Shown: positions 53,285-63,428, counted from the first letter of the stretch. The stretch: 64,000 nt of DNA from Pseudonocardia halophobica (GCF_027922425.1 NZ_BSFQ01000003.1:186001-250000), one strand, 5' to 3'. A program made the numbers and translations. The notes: generated by a model not told the origin, from the sequence alone.

Positions 53285-54376
53285 ATGCCCGTGGAGTTCC
53301 TCGGCATCGGAGCGACCAACGACGGCACCGAGACCCGTCCGCGCTCCGGCCCCGCCTTCGACCCCGAGTTCACCCTCGCCCTGGCCCGGGCGCACGAGGA
53401 CAGCGGCTGGGACCGCGTCCTCACGGCGTACTCGTCGGGCAGCCCGGACCCCGCGCAGGCCGCCGCCTACATCGCCGACCACACCGAGCGGCTGCAGCTG
53501 CTGCTCGCCCACCGGCCCAACGTCTCCTACCCGACGTTCACGGCGAAGACCGTCGCCACGCTCGACGCGATGTCCGGCGGCCGGCTCACCCTGCACGTGA
53601 TCACCGGCGGCAACGACCACGAGCAGCAGCGCGAGGGCGACGTCCTGCCGAAGGACCGTCGCTACGACCGGACCCGCGAGGCCATCCAGATCCTCAAGCG
53701 GGCGTGGACCGAGCGCGAGCCGTGGGACTTCCACGGCGAGCACTACGACTTCTCCGACTTCGTGCTCGACGTCGAGCCCGCCCAGCAGCCGCGGCCCCGC
53801 ATCTCGTTCGGCGGCTCCTCCCCCGCCGCCTACAAGGTGGGCGCCGAGGAGGCCGACATCTACGCGCTGTGGGGCGAGCCGCTGGCCGGCACCGCCGAGC
53901 AGATCGCGACGATCACCCAGCTCGCCAAGGAGGCCGGCCGCCCTGCGCCGACCTTCCAGGTGGCCTTCCGTCCGATCCTCGGCCGTACCGAGGAAGAGGC
54001 CTGGGAGAAGGCGCACGCCACCGTCGCCCGGATCCGCGAGCGCACCGCGGGCGGGCAGCAGCTCACCCGGCGGCACAAGCTGACCGACCCGGAGAACGCC
54101 GGTTCGCAGCGGCTGCTCGCCAGCGCCGCCGAGGGCGAGCGGCACGACCGCGCGCTCTGGACCGTGACGGCGGCGGCCACCGGCGGCGCGGGCAACTCGA
54201 CCGCGCTGGTGGGCACGCCGGAGACGGTCGCCGCGGCGCTGATGGACTACTACGACCTCGGCGTCCGGATCCTGTCCGCCCGCGGCTACGACCTGCTCGA
54301 GGACGCGAAGGAGTTCGGCCGCGAGGTGATCCCGCTGGTCCGCCAGGAGGTCGCACGCCGCGACGCCGCCGCCTGA
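53285..54376 (+). CDS. LLM-class flavin-dependent monooxygenase (SsuD-like)
   Basis: 363 aa from the ATG at 53285, with GCGAAGGAGCACG upstream and a short GC hairpin (ACGCCG/CGGCGT) before it. TIM-barrel luciferase-like blocks: ALARAHEDSGWDRVLTAYSS, RLQLLLAHRPNVSYPTFTAKTVATLDAMSGGRLTLHVITGGND, DRRYDRTREAIQILKRAW, and PRISFGGSSPAAYKVG. Closest in pattern to alkanesulfonate monooxygenase (FMNH2-dependent desulfonation) or related enzymes. A flavin reductase is not adjacent. Confidence 0.88.
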   Translation: MPVEFLGIGATNDGTETRPRSGPAFDPEFTLALARAHEDSGWDRVLTAYSSGSPDPAQAAAYIADHTERLQLLLAHRPNVSYPTFTAKTVATLDAMSGGRLTLHVITGGNDHEQQREGDVLPKDRRYDRTREAIQILKRAWTEREPWDFHGEHYDFSDFVLDVEPAQQPRPRISFGGSSPAAYKVGAEEADIYALWGEPLAGTAEQIATITQLAKEAGRPAPTFQVAFRPILGRTEEEAWEKAHATVARIRERTAGGQQLTRRHKLTDPENAGSQRLLASAAEGERHDRALWTVTAAATGGAGNSTALVGTPETVAAALMDYYDLGVRILSARGYDLLEDAKEFGREVIPLVRQEVARRDAAA

Positions 54377-54379
54377 GGT

Positions 54380-54420
54380 CGTGAGTGGCGATAGCTGCTA
54401 TAGCGACTATCGGCACTCAC
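54380..54420. repeat. 42-nt hairpin (GTGAGTGGC family), copy C
   Basis: CGTGAGTGGCGATAGCTGC ... GCGACTATCGGCACTCAC around TATA, with three changes relative to copy A. It overlaps the TGA stop (54417-54419) of the PaaK-like gene, exactly as copy B overlaps the lhgO stop. Convergent junction. Confidence 0.88.
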
Positions 54421-55787
54421 AGGGGCTTGAAACGGGACAACTTGCCGGTCGAGGCGTGCCGCGGAATCCGGTCGACGGTGCGAACGGTGATTGCCGCGTC
54501 GGAGAGGCCGTAGGGCCGCAGCGCCTCCACCAGCGCGGTGGTCACCGCCGGGAGGTCCGGGGAGCCGACCACCAGCACGTCCGCCCCGCCCGGGGTCTGG
54601 TGCACCTGGTACTCGGAGATCCGCGGGTCGGTGCCCAGGACGTAGCGGAACGCGCTGGCCGGGACGAGCAGCCCGCCGTAGCGGAAGTCGTCGTCCCGGC
54701 GCCCGGCCACGGCGGCCACCCGCGGCATCGCGCTGCCGCAGGGGCAGGTCCCGGGCAGCAGGGTGACCTCGTCGCCCAGGTCGTAGCGGACGAACGGGAA
54801 CGTGCGGCCCGCCAGCCCGGTCGCGAGGGTGCGGGCGGCCGGCTCGTCCGGGCCGACGGGGCGGCCGTCGGCGTCGACCCGCTCGAGGATCACCTCGTCG
54901 TCCGAGATGTGCAGGCCGTCGCCGACCCCGCACCCGACGGCCTGGACGCCGATCTCGGTCGAGCCCCAGAGGTTGTGCACCGGGGCACCCCAGGCCGCGC
55001 CGATCGCGGTCCGGTCCTCCTCGGTCAGCGGCTCGGAGTTGGTGCTCACCCGCAGCGGCCGGACGTCCAGCTCCCCGGCGAGCGAGGCCCGGGCGAGCCG
55101 GCCGATCACCGACGCGTACCCGACCAGCGCGGTCGGGCGGGCGTCGGCGACGGCCTTGACGACGTCGTCGAACGGCGCCGCGGCCGGGATCACGACGGTC
55201 TGCGTGGACGCGTCGGTGGCGACGTCGAACAACGGGGTGCTGGCGTGCGGCGGCCCGCCGGCCGAGAGCACGGCCAGCCGGGCGGGCCCGTCGACGCCCG
55301 TGGCGCGGTCGGCCCGGACCTGCCAGCGCCACGCCAGACAGGCCAACGTGACGTACTGCTCCCAGTCCCACACGTACACGCCGCGCACCCCGCTCGACCC
55401 GCCCGAGCTGAACACCTGGTGCCCCTGCGGGGTGTAGGAGAACCAGCGCTGCTCGGCGAGCACCCGTTCGGCCCCGGCGCGGTCCAGGCCCGGGATGGTG
55501 ACGATCGCGTCCCACTCCTCCTGGGCCTGCGCCTTGGTCATCACGGGCAGCCGCGCGAGGTCCGCGACGCTCGCCGTGGCCGGGTCCACCTCGCCCATCC
55601 GGGCGGCGTGGAAGGGCGAGCGCTCGCGCGCCCACCCGAGCAGCGCCCGGAGCCGCTCGGTGCGGTGCCGCTCGATCGCCGCGCGTGGTCGGTCGAGCCG
55701 TGCCACGTGGTCGTCGAGCGCGGCCCGCACCGCGCTGAGGTGCGCGGCGCGGAGCCGCTGGTAGGCCGTGCGGTCCTCGTCCGGCAT
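54417..55787 (-). CDS. phenylacetate-CoA ligase-like (PaaK family) adenylating enzyme
   Basis: 456 aa. PaaK-type N-terminus (HRTERLRALLGWARERSPFHAARM ... LPVMTKAQAQEEWD), phosphate loop SSGGSSGVRGVYVWD, LWGSTEIGVQAVG (A5), and RYDLGDEVTLLPGTCPCG with a Cys-x-Cys-Gly block shared by PaaK relatives. The final Lys in TGKLSRFKPL is the A10 catalytic Lys. Activates a carboxylic acid as acyl-AMP, probably to a CoA thioester; the substrate is unknown. Confidence 0.87.
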   Translation of the reverse strand: MPDEDRTAYQRLRAAHLSAVRAALDDHVARLDRPRAAIERHRTERLRALLGWARERSPFHAARMGEVDPATASVADLARLPVMTKAQAQEEWDAIVTIPGLDRAGAERVLAEQRWFSYTPQGHQVFSSGGSSGVRGVYVWDWEQYVTLACLAWRWQVRADRATGVDGPARLAVLSAGGPPHASTPLFDVATDASTQTVVIPAAAPFDDVVKAVADARPTALVGYASVIGRLARASLAGELDVRPLRVSTNSEPLTEEDRTAIGAAWGAPVHNLWGSTEIGVQAVGCGVGDGLHISDDEVILERVDADGRPVGPDEPAARTLATGLAGRTFPFVRYDLGDEVTLLPGTCPCGSAMPRVAAVAGRRDDDFRYGGLLVPASAFRYVLGTDPRISEYQVHQTPGGADVLVVGSPDLPAVTTALVEALRPYGLSDAAITVRTVDRIPRHASTGKLSRFKPL

Positions 55788-55826
55788 GCGGACAGTGTGG
55801 GACCTCCCCGCGCCGCGGGGAACGGG

Positions 55827-56687
55827 TCAGAGGTCCGCGACCGCCGGGACGACCTCGCGCCCCAGCTCCCGCAGGGGCTCGAGCTCGGACACGTCCGGCA
55901 TCAGGCCGTGGTACTCCTGGACGCCGAGCTTCGCGAGCTCCTCCAGGTGTGCGACCAGCTCCTTCGGGTCGCTCCCGTAGCCCCGGCCCATGACCGTCTT
56001 CTCGATGTCGTCGTAGTCGCGGCCGACCTCCTCGCACCGCTGCCGCAGCACGTCGAGCTTGTGCGGCAGCTCCGGCCCGTCGAACAGGTTGCACGCGTTC
56101 GCGTACTGCGCGACCAGCCGCAACGTCTTCTTCTCACCCCCGCCGCCGATGAGGATCGGCGGGTGCGGGCGGGTCAGCGACTGCGGCACGTTCAACGTCC
56201 GCTCGAGCCGGTAGTGGGTGCCCTCGAACGAGCCCTCGTCCGCGCTCCACATCTGCAGGCAGATGCGCAGCGTCTCCTCCAGCCGCTCGAACCGCTCCGC
56301 GGTCGACGGGAAGAACAGGCCGAGTCCGCGGGCCTCCTCGTCGTTCCAGGCGGCGCCGATGCCGAGCCACGCCCGCCCCTTCGACAGCACGTCGAGGGTG
56401 GTGACGAGCTTGGCGAGCAGCCCCGGGTCGCGGTAGCTGACCGCGGTGACCCAGGCCAGCAGCTCGACGCGCTCGGTGCGCGCGGCCAGGTAGCCCAGCG
56501 TCGTGTACGCCTCCAGCATGTCGTTCTCGATCGGTCCCACGGGCCGGATCTGCCAGACGTGGTCCATCACGCTGACCCGCGCGATCCCGGCCTCCTCGGC
56601 CGTGACGGCGATCCGGGTGAGGTCGTCGGCGAGGCCCTGCGGGCCGCTCGGGTAGGTGAAGTCCGCGATGTGCAGGCCGAGTTTCAC
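55827..56687 (-). CDS. LLM-class F420-dependent oxidoreductase
   Basis: 286 aa. MKLGLHIADFTYPSGPQGLADDLTRIAVTAEEAGIARVSVMDHVWQI is the typical start of the F420-dependent luciferase-like group; RVELLAWVTAVSYRDPGLLAKLVTTLDVLSKGRAWLGIGAAWNDEEARGLGL and HPPILIGGGGEKKTLRLVAQYAN follow. Reduces or oxidises an unknown substrate with the deazaflavin F420. Own transcription unit, 39 bp from the PaaK-like start. Confidence 0.88.
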   Translation of the reverse strand: MKLGLHIADFTYPSGPQGLADDLTRIAVTAEEAGIARVSVMDHVWQIRPVGPIENDMLEAYTTLGYLAARTERVELLAWVTAVSYRDPGLLAKLVTTLDVLSKGRAWLGIGAAWNDEEARGLGLFFPSTAERFERLEETLRICLQMWSADEGSFEGTHYRLERTLNVPQSLTRPHPPILIGGGGEKKTLRLVAQYANACNLFDGPELPHKLDVLRQRCEEVGRDYDDIEKTVMGRGYGSDPKELVAHLEELAKLGVQEYHGLMPDVSELEPLRELGREVVPAVADL

Positions 56688-56789
56688 GCGCTCTCCTCAC
56701 AGGTGGATGGTCCTCCGGTTACGACGCTAGCCCTGCCCGGCGCGTCGCGCCCGGCGCGAGCCTGGTCCCGTCGGTACCACCCTGAGCGC

Positions 56790-57182
56790 CTACAACACCG
56801 CCTGTGACTGGGTCACCCGCGCGGTGAGCCGGCCGCGGTCGTCGGTCACGTCGACGACCACCACGATCGCGGTGCGTCCCGCGTGCAGCACCCGGGCGGA
56901 GGCCTCGACCGCGCCGCCGGTCACCGGCCGGAGGAAGTGGGTCGACGACGACGTGGTCGCCGTCCCCGAGGACCCCTCCGGCAGGTTGAGGAACCCGGCC
57001 CAGCCGCCGGCGGCGTCGGCGAGTGCGAGGGTGGCGCCGCCGTGCAGCAGGCCGCCGCTGGTGCAGCGCTCGGGGGTCCACTCCAGCCGCAGCCGCACCT
57101 CGTCGCGGTCGGCCCGCACCGCCGTCGCCCCGAGGACCTGGGTGAACGGCATGGCGGCGTACATCTGCTCGGTCGAGTCCAT
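56790..57182 (-). CDS. PaaI-family hotdog thioesterase
   Basis: 130 aa from the ATG at 57182 (MDSTEQMYAAMPFTQVLG). Hotdog fold: GGLLHGGATLALADAAGGWAGF contains the H-G-G and helix-Asp of the PaaI group, then THFLRPVTGGAVEASARVLHAGRTAIVVVVDVTD. Hydrolyses acyl-CoA thioesters, and fits with the nearby PaaK-like ligase. Divergent from the XRE regulator. Confidence 0.88.
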   Translation of the reverse strand: MDSTEQMYAAMPFTQVLGATAVRADRDEVRLRLEWTPERCTSGGLLHGGATLALADAAGGWAGFLNLPEGSSGTATTSSSTHFLRPVTGGAVEASARVLHAGRTAIVVVVDVTDDRGRLTARVTQSQAVL

Positions 57183-57270
57183 GTCCGGGACTCTCGCGCG
57201 CGGGCGTGCGGTCGCGCCATTACCTCGGAGGTCATCGCCCGGCCCCGGTCGGCTTTGTACCGTTCGGGAC

Positions 57271-58071
57271 ATGACAGCGGTGACGGTCCCGGTCGAGACG
57301 GCCTTCGGCGGGCTGCTGCGGGAGTGGCGGCAGCGCCGCCGGCTCACCCAGCTCGACCTCGGCAACAAGGCGGAGGTGTCGGCGCGGCACCTGTCGTTCC
57401 TGGAGACGGGGCGGTCGCGGCCGAGCCGCGAGATGGTGCTGCACCTGTCCGAGGAGCTCGACCTGCCGCTGCGCGCCCGCAACGAGCTGCTGGTGTCGGC
57501 GGGGTTCGCGCCGGCCTACTCGCAGCACTCGCTGCACTCGTCGGAGATGGCGGAGGTGCACAGCTCGCTGAACCGGCTGCTGGCGGCGCACGACCCGTTC
57601 CCCGCGGTACTGGTCGACGGGCAGTGGGACATGATCGACACCAACCGGGCCGTCGCGGTGTTCGTCGAGCTCGTCGACCCGGGGCTGCTCGAGCCGCCGG
57701 CCAACGTGCTGCGGCTCGCCCTGCACCCGCGCGGCCTCGCCCGGTACGTCGAGGGCCTCGACGAGTACGCCGCCCACCTCGTCTCGCGGCTGCGCCGGCA
57801 GGCCGACCGTTCGGCCGATCCCGCCCTCGGTGCGCTGCTCGACGAGCTGGTCGGGCACTGCCGCACCCTCGGCCTCGACCCCGACGCCCACCCGCGCAAC
57901 CGGGTCGTGCTGCCGCTGCGGCTGCGCCACCCCGACGGCCTGCTCACCTTCTTCTCGACGGTCTCGGTGCTGGGTGCGCCGCTGGACATCACCCTGGAGG
58001 AGGTGGCGGTGGAGTCCTTCTTCCCCGCCGACGCCCCCACCGCCGACTACCTGCGCAGGCGCTTCGGGTAG
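57271..58071 (+). CDS. XRE-family regulator with MmyB-like ligand domain
   Basis: 266 aa from the ATG at 57271. Helix-turn-helix: LREWRQRRRLTQLDLGNKAEVSARHLSFLETGRSRPSREMV. The C-terminal 180 residues (DPFPAVLVDGQWDMIDTNRAVAVFVELVDPGLLEPPANVLRLALHPRGLARYV ... PLRLRHPDGLLTFFSTVSVLGAPLDITLEEVAVESFFP) match the MmyB-like PAS-type domain that may bind fatty acyl ligands. It is divergent from the thioesterase and convergent with the esterase gene. Confidence 0.9.
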   Translation: MTAVTVPVETAFGGLLREWRQRRRLTQLDLGNKAEVSARHLSFLETGRSRPSREMVLHLSEELDLPLRARNELLVSAGFAPAYSQHSLHSSEMAEVHSSLNRLLAAHDPFPAVLVDGQWDMIDTNRAVAVFVELVDPGLLEPPANVLRLALHPRGLARYVEGLDEYAAHLVSRLRRQADRSADPALGALLDELVGHCRTLGLDPDAHPRNRVVLPLRLRHPDGLLTFFSTVSVLGAPLDITLEEVAVESFFPADAPTADYLRRRFG

Positions 58072-58091
58072 GCGGCGGCGGGGACCTCGGT

Positions 58092-59021
<930 letters not shown>

Positions 59022-59023
59022 GG

Positions 59024-59815
59024 TCAGGACCGTCCTTCCAGGAACGGGAGCACCTGCGCCAGCACGGCGCCGGTCTGCTCGAGCTGCGGGAGGTGCCCCG
59101 CGTCGGGCACCCGGGCCAGCCGGGAGTCGCGCAACCGGGAGGTGAACTCCTCGGCGTACGCGGGATCGACGAGCCGGTCCTGCTCACCCCACACGAGCAG
59201 GGTCGGCGCGCTCACCCGGTGGATGCGCCCGGCCAGGCCCTTCTCCGGCAGCGGCCAGATGAAGTGCAGGATGCTGGCCATCCGCATGGCGGCCTCGAAG
59301 AGCGCCTGCGGGTCGTCGGCCGGCGGGGTGAGCATCGCCGCGAGCGGGCTCTCCGGGTCGGCGAGCACCAGCCCGGGCAGCGTCTCCGGCGGGATGCCCG
59401 CGATGTCCGGGATCGGGTGGTCGTCGCGCCAGAACCCGACGGGGCACAGCAGGACCAGCCGGGAGACCCGGCGCGGCGAGTTGGCGGCCAGCTCCGCGGC
59501 GACCATCCCGCCGAACGAGTGTCCGACGACCCGGACGGAGTCCAGCCCGAGGGCGTCGAGCAGCTCGTCGTAGAACAGGACGAGCTCCCACAGCCCCGGC
59601 AGGTGCTCCAGGTCCTCGGAGACGTTCGCGCCGGGGTGCTCGACGGCGTAGACGGTGTGGTGGCGGGCCAGCTCCTCGAGGAACGGGTCCCACCAGAGCC
59701 CGCCGGCGCCGTGCAGGAATAGCAGCGGCTCGCCGGTGCCCGCGACCAGCACGCGCGCGGCGATGGGTCCGACCTGGACGATCCGCTCGTCGACCGGGGA
59801 TTCCGTCGTCGTCAT
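59024..59815 (-). CDS. alpha/beta hydrolase (meta-cleavage product hydrolase-like)
   Basis: 263 aa from the ATG at 59815, which overlaps the LLM gene stop. FLHGAGGLWWDPF (oxyanion), nucleophile GHSFGG in VRVVGHSFGGMVAAEL, Asp in VWGEQDRLVDP and His in PDAGHLPQLEQ. It reads like the C-C or ester hydrolases of aromatic and terpene degradation. Coupled to the monooxygenase upstream and the HSL esterase downstream. Confidence 0.9.
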   Translation of the reverse strand: MTTTESPVDERIVQVGPIAARVLVAGTGEPLLFLHGAGGLWWDPFLEELARHHTVYAVEHPGANVSEDLEHLPGLWELVLFYDELLDALGLDSVRVVGHSFGGMVAAELAANSPRRVSRLVLLCPVGFWRDDHPIPDIAGIPPETLPGLVLADPESPLAAMLTPPADDPQALFEAAMRMASILHFIWPLPEKGLAGRIHRVSAPTLLVWGEQDRLVDPAYAEEFTSRLRDSRLARVPDAGHLPQLEQTGAVLAQVLPFLEGRS

Positions 59816-61050
59816 GCCTGGGCTCCCGTCACCGCTCGGCTGGCCGCACCGGACGGCCACCACTCGTGGGTCCAGCCCTCCGCGTCCCAGATGTGCCGGA
59901 TCCGCGGCATGACCTCCTCGGCGAACAGCGTGATGTTCTTCTTCGTCAGCTCGTGCGGCATCGATCCGATCTGCAGCAGGGCGTGGAGGTTGCCCACCCG
60001 CAGGGTCTTCGCGACCTCGATCAGCCGGTCCGCCACCGTCGACGGGCTGCCGGCGATGATGAAGCCCTCCTCGTTGAGGGTCTTCCAGTTCTTCTCCAGC
60101 GCGGCGGCCGCGGCGATCGCCCCGGGCTGGTTGGTCCTGATCGCGAACTCGGTGGACTTGCGGGTGCGGTAGCCCGGCGCCTCGAAGAAGTACGACGGGA
60201 TGTGCAGGCACTTGTTGAAGAAGTACGTGACGTGCTCGAGGTACTCCTGCTCCGCCCGCTCGTCCGTCTCGGACACGCAGATCTGCTGGGCGAACCCGGC
60301 GCGGAACGGGTTGCGGTCGACCCCGAGCTCGTCCATCTTCGCCCAGAAGCCGTCCATCAGCTTCTTGCCGAACTTGGCCCCGAAGAAGGACAGGTAGCTG
60401 TAGGTGTAGTTCTTCGCCGCCGCGAGCTCCCAGGTCTCCACCGAGCCGCCGCCGGCGAGCCAGACGGGCGGGTGCGGCTTCTGCAGCGGCTGCGGCCAGG
60501 GGTTGACGTAGCGGAGCTGGTTGTAGCGGCCGTTGAAGGTGAACGGGCCGGGCCTGGTCCAGGCCTGGGTGATCAGGTCCTCCGCCTCGCGGAACCGCGG
60601 CCGGGTCTGGGTGGGCGGGATGCCGTAGCAGAAGTTGACGTCCATCGAGGTGCCGACGGGGAAGCCCGCGGCCAGCCGGCCGTTGGACAGGACGTCGAGC
60701 ATCGCGAACTCCTCCGCCACCCGGGTGGCGGGCGAGTACAGGGCGAGCGTGTTGCCCAGCACCATGATCGCGGAGTTGTTGGGCGTGCGCCGGGCCAGCG
60801 CCGCGGCCATGAGGTTCGGCGAGGCCATGAAGCCGTAGCCGTTCTGGTGGTGCTCGTTCACGCCGACCCCGTCGAAGCCGAGCCGGTCGGCCAGCTCCAG
60901 CTCGTCGAGGTTCCACTGGTAGTACTGCGCGACCTTCCGCGGGTCGCACAGCTCGCTGTTGGGCGGGGTGATCCAGATGCTCTCGTAGCGCTGCTCGAAG
61001 TCGGCCGGGAGGTCCCGGTAGGGCATCAGGTGGAAGAAGATCGACCGCAT
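59812..61050 (-). CDS. LLM-class flavin monooxygenase of the AraC-linked cluster
   Basis: 412 aa. Luciferase-like blocks: ELADRLGFDGVGVNEHHQNGYGFMASPNLMAAALARRT, LYSPATRVAEEFAMLDVLSNGRLAAGFPVGTSMD, and HPPVWLAGGGSVETW. It is longer than the other two LLM proteins of the window. An N-x-H-H motif and the C-terminal ALLQIGSMPHE fit the flavin-dependent group that includes limonene/ketone monooxygenases. First gene of a probable catabolic operon with two hydrolases, below an AraC gene. Confidence 0.9.
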   Translation of the reverse strand: MRSIFFHLMPYRDLPADFEQRYESIWITPPNSELCDPRKVAQYYQWNLDELELADRLGFDGVGVNEHHQNGYGFMASPNLMAAALARRTPNNSAIMVLGNTLALYSPATRVAEEFAMLDVLSNGRLAAGFPVGTSMDVNFCYGIPPTQTRPRFREAEDLITQAWTRPGPFTFNGRYNQLRYVNPWPQPLQKPHPPVWLAGGGSVETWELAAAKNYTYSYLSFFGAKFGKKLMDGFWAKMDELGVDRNPFRAGFAQQICVSETDERAEQEYLEHVTYFFNKCLHIPSYFFEAPGYRTRKSTEFAIRTNQPGAIAAAAALEKNWKTLNEEGFIIAGSPSTVADRLIEVAKTLRVGNLHALLQIGSMPHELTKKNITLFAEEVMPRIRHIWDAEGWTHEWWPSGAASRAVTGAQA

Positions 61051-61069
61051 CGGCTCTCCACTCCGTCGG

Positions 61070-61085
61070 GGTGATCCGGGTCACC
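61070..61085. promoter_or_regulatory. GGTGA-N6-TCACC inverted repeat before the LLM operon
   Basis: A perfect 5-bp dyad (GGTGA ... TCACC) in the 110-bp gap between the AraC-family gene and the LLM monooxygenase start, 20 bp upstream of the latter. A candidate operator or promoter element. AraC-type proteins usually bind direct repeats, so the binder could be another protein. Confidence 0.3.
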
Positions 61086-61160
61086 TCGATCCTGCGGAGC
61101 GCGGCGGGCCGAGTCATGCACCTGCCTGCCGGAAACCGGCCGATCCCTGCCAGCCGGCGC

Positions 61161-62147
61161 CTATCGGGGCCGCAGGGTGGCCCGGTAGGCGCTCGGCGAC
61201 GTGCCGAAGCGGGCGCGGAAGGCCCGCGAGAAGTGACTGGAGTCGCTGAAACCCCAGTTCCGGGCGATCAGCGCGACGGGCACGGAGCCGGCGGCCAGCT
61301 CGGCGCGCGCCCGCAGCAGTCGCCGGCCGCGGACGTGCGCGCCGACCGTGTCGCCCGAGGACTCGAAGGCCCGGTACACCGTGCGCACCGACACCCCGTG
61401 GGCGGCCGCGATCGCCGCGGGCGTGATCTCCTCGCCGAGGTGCCGGTCGATCCAGGCCTCCATCGCCGCGCGCAGCCCGGTTCCGTGCGGCGCGTCGCCG
61501 CCGGCCCGGACCAGGCCGGCGACCAGCTCCAACGTGGCGTTGCGGGCCGCCGCGACGGCCGACGGCGGCAGCTCCCCCGACCCGGCCAGCAGGTCGAGGT
61601 AGGCGACGAGCAGGCGCGCGGCCGGCTCCGCCCCGTCGAGCGGCCGGTCCCCGACCGACCAGCCGCGGCCCAGGACCTCGTCGAGCGCCGACCGGCGCGT
61701 GATCAGGGTGCGCTTGGCGAAGCGGCCCCGCACCGAGAAGCGGGCGGGCAGCCGCCCCTCCCACACCAGCAGGTCCCCCGGGCGCAGCCGGCGTCCGTTC
61801 TCGCCCTGCATCATGAGCTCGCCGCCCGACCGCGTGACGAGCACACCGACCAGGTCGTCGTCCGCGCTGCCGATGCGGGAGCGCGGCCGCACGCCGTCGC
61901 AGGGGTCGGACTCGCAGTCGACGAGCTCGAGGTCGCCGATCCGCCGTCGCCGGACGACGCCGTGGAAGGGCCGCGGCGGCCGGCCGGTCGCGAACCGCAA
62001 CCGCATCGGCGCGTGCGACTCCGAGACGACCTGCTCCCAGAGCTCCTCGCGGTCCCCCTCGGCCACCCCCGCGAGGGAGTACTCCTCGGTGCCGGACTCC
62101 CCCGGGCCGGACTCCTCGGTCCCCGACGCGGTGCACACGGCGGTCAC
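61161..62147 (-). CDS. AraC-family transcriptional activator
   Basis: 328 aa with a GTG start. The N-terminal half is a cupin-like AraC ligand domain (SESHAPMRLRFATGRPPRPFHGVV ... RPGDLLVWEGRLPARFSVRGRFAKRTLI). The C-terminal HTH_18 domain contains ITPAAIAAAHGVSVRTVYRAFESSGDTVGAHVRGRRLLRARAEL and ALIARNWGFSDSSHFSRAFRARFGTSPSAYRA. Upstream of and same strand as the LLM-hydrolase operon, so it is the likely activator of that operon. Confidence 0.92.
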   Translation of the reverse strand: MTAVCTASGTEESGPGESGTEEYSLAGVAEGDREELWEQVVSESHAPMRLRFATGRPPRPFHGVVRRRRIGDLELVDCESDPCDGVRPRSRIGSADDDLVGVLVTRSGGELMMQGENGRRLRPGDLLVWEGRLPARFSVRGRFAKRTLITRRSALDEVLGRGWSVGDRPLDGAEPAARLLVAYLDLLAGSGELPPSAVAAARNATLELVAGLVRAGGDAPHGTGLRAAMEAWIDRHLGEEITPAAIAAAHGVSVRTVYRAFESSGDTVGAHVRGRRLLRARAELAAGSVPVALIARNWGFSDSSHFSRAFRARFGTSPSAYRATLRPR

Positions 62148-62264
62148 GGGCGCCTCCCCTCCGCCGGCCGACCTCGGCGTCGGCGGGCGTCGGCTCCATC
62201 ATGGCCGCCGGTCGAGTGTCCGTGAATCCTCCGGTCGCGCCCCACCGCTGGCATGCTCGGATGC

Positions 62265-62474
62265 ATGGCACGGCGATTCGAGTACAAGGTGATCCAACTC
62301 CGCGAGGGCCTGATCGGCGGGAAGCTGTCCGGGGACAAGCTGGAGAAGATCCTCAACGGCGAGGCCGGCGACGGCTGGCAGCTCAAGACCATCACCAGCG
62401 CGGACGTGAAGGGGCGGCTCGGCCCCGGCGGCGTCGAGGGCCTGCTGGTCACCTTCGAGCGGCCGGTGGCATGA
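62265..62474 (+). CDS. DUF4177-like small protein
   Basis: 69 aa from the ATG at 62265 (MARRFEYKVIQLREGLIGG). FEYKVIQLRE, LEKILNGEAGDGWQLKTIT and LLVTFERP follow the strand-helix-strand outline of DUF4177 proteins (E-G-W-E/Q-L core). Function unknown. Stop overlaps the start of the VOC gene by 4 bp. Confidence 0.8.
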   Translation: MARRFEYKVIQLREGLIGGKLSGDKLEKILNGEAGDGWQLKTITSADVKGRLGPGGVEGLLVTFERPVA

Positions 62475-62902
62475 CGGGCACGACCGTTCGCCCGCCCTTC
62501 CACCTCGCGATCCCGGTCGACGACATCGACGCCGCCCGGCGCTTCTACGGCGAGCTCCTCGGCTTCCCGCGCGGCCGCTCCGCCGAGGCCTGGACGGACT
62601 GGGACGTGCACGGCCACCAGGTCGTCACGCACCTCGTCCCGGGACACCGCGGCGTCGCCGGCCGCAACCCCGTCGACGGGCACGAGGTCCCGGTCCCGCA
62701 CTTCGGCGTGGTCCTGCCGGTGCCCGAGTTCACCGCCCTGGCCGAGCGGGTGCGGGCCGCGGGCGTGGAGTTCGTGATCGAGCCGTACGTCCGGTTCGCC
62801 GGCGAGCCGGGCGAGCAGCACACGATGTTCTTCCTCGACCCGGCCGGCAACGCCCTGGAGTTCAAGGCGTTCGCGGACCTGGACCAGCTGTTCGCGGTCT
62901 GA
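62471..62902 (+). CDS. VOC-family (glyoxalase/bleomycin resistance-like) protein
   Basis: 143 aa. FHLAIPVDDIDAARRFYGELLGFPRGR with the first His ligand, WDVHGHQVVTHLV, VPHFGVVLPVPEFTALAERVRAAGVEFVIEPYVRF and TMFFLDPAGNALEFKAF with the Glu ligand. The metal site looks intact (His...His...Glu). Reaction unknown (lyase, dioxygenase or isomerase). Confidence 0.92.
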   Translation: MTGTTVRPPFHLAIPVDDIDAARRFYGELLGFPRGRSAEAWTDWDVHGHQVVTHLVPGHRGVAGRNPVDGHEVPVPHFGVVLPVPEFTALAERVRAAGVEFVIEPYVRFAGEPGEQHTMFFLDPAGNALEFKAFADLDQLFAV

Positions 62903-62916
62903 CAGCATCTCCGGCC

Positions 62917-63342
62917 GTGGTCGACGACCGGCCGGCACGGGTCGAGGACGTGCACGCGCTCGCCGCCGGGATGCCGCACGTCACGCGCGTCGCCGGCACC
63001 GGCGGCAACGCGGTGTACCAGGTGGGCGGCAAGTCGTTCGTCTTCTTCCGCACACCGCGGCCCGACGCCGTCGACCCGGACACCGGCGAACGCTACGACG
63101 ACGTGATCGTCTTCTGGGTCCTCGGCGACGAGGACAAGGCCGCGATGGTCCAGGACCCGGGCTCGCCCTTCTTCACCACGCCACACTTCAACGGCCACCC
63201 GTCGGTGCTCATCCGCGCCTCGCGCCTGCACGAGATCGGCCGCGACGAGCTCGCCGAGGTGGTGCAGGACGCGTGGCTGTCCCGCGCCTCGGCGAAGCGC
63301 GCGCGGGACTGGCTCGCCGCCCACGGGACCGCCGACGCCTGA
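62917..63342 (+). CDS. MmcQ/YjbR-family protein
   Basis: 141 aa from a GTG at 62917. VEDVHALAAGMPHVTRVAGTGGNAVYQVGGKSFVFFR, DDVIVFWVLGDEDKAAMVQDPGSPFFTTPHFNGHPSVLIRAS and LAEVVQDAWLSRASAKRARDWLA are typical. CyaY-like fold with unknown function, possibly nucleic acid binding. 14 bp after the VOC gene. Confidence 0.92.
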   Translation: MVDDRPARVEDVHALAAGMPHVTRVAGTGGNAVYQVGGKSFVFFRTPRPDAVDPDTGERYDDVIVFWVLGDEDKAAMVQDPGSPFFTTPHFNGHPSVLIRASRLHEIGRDELAEVVQDAWLSRASAKRARDWLAAHGTADA

Positions 63343-63428
63343 ACCGGTGTGCACGCGGGCGCCTCCGCCGACGAGATGCCGGACGAGGAGTGCGCCCGAC
63401 CGGTGCGGGCTCGGTAGGGTCCGTGACC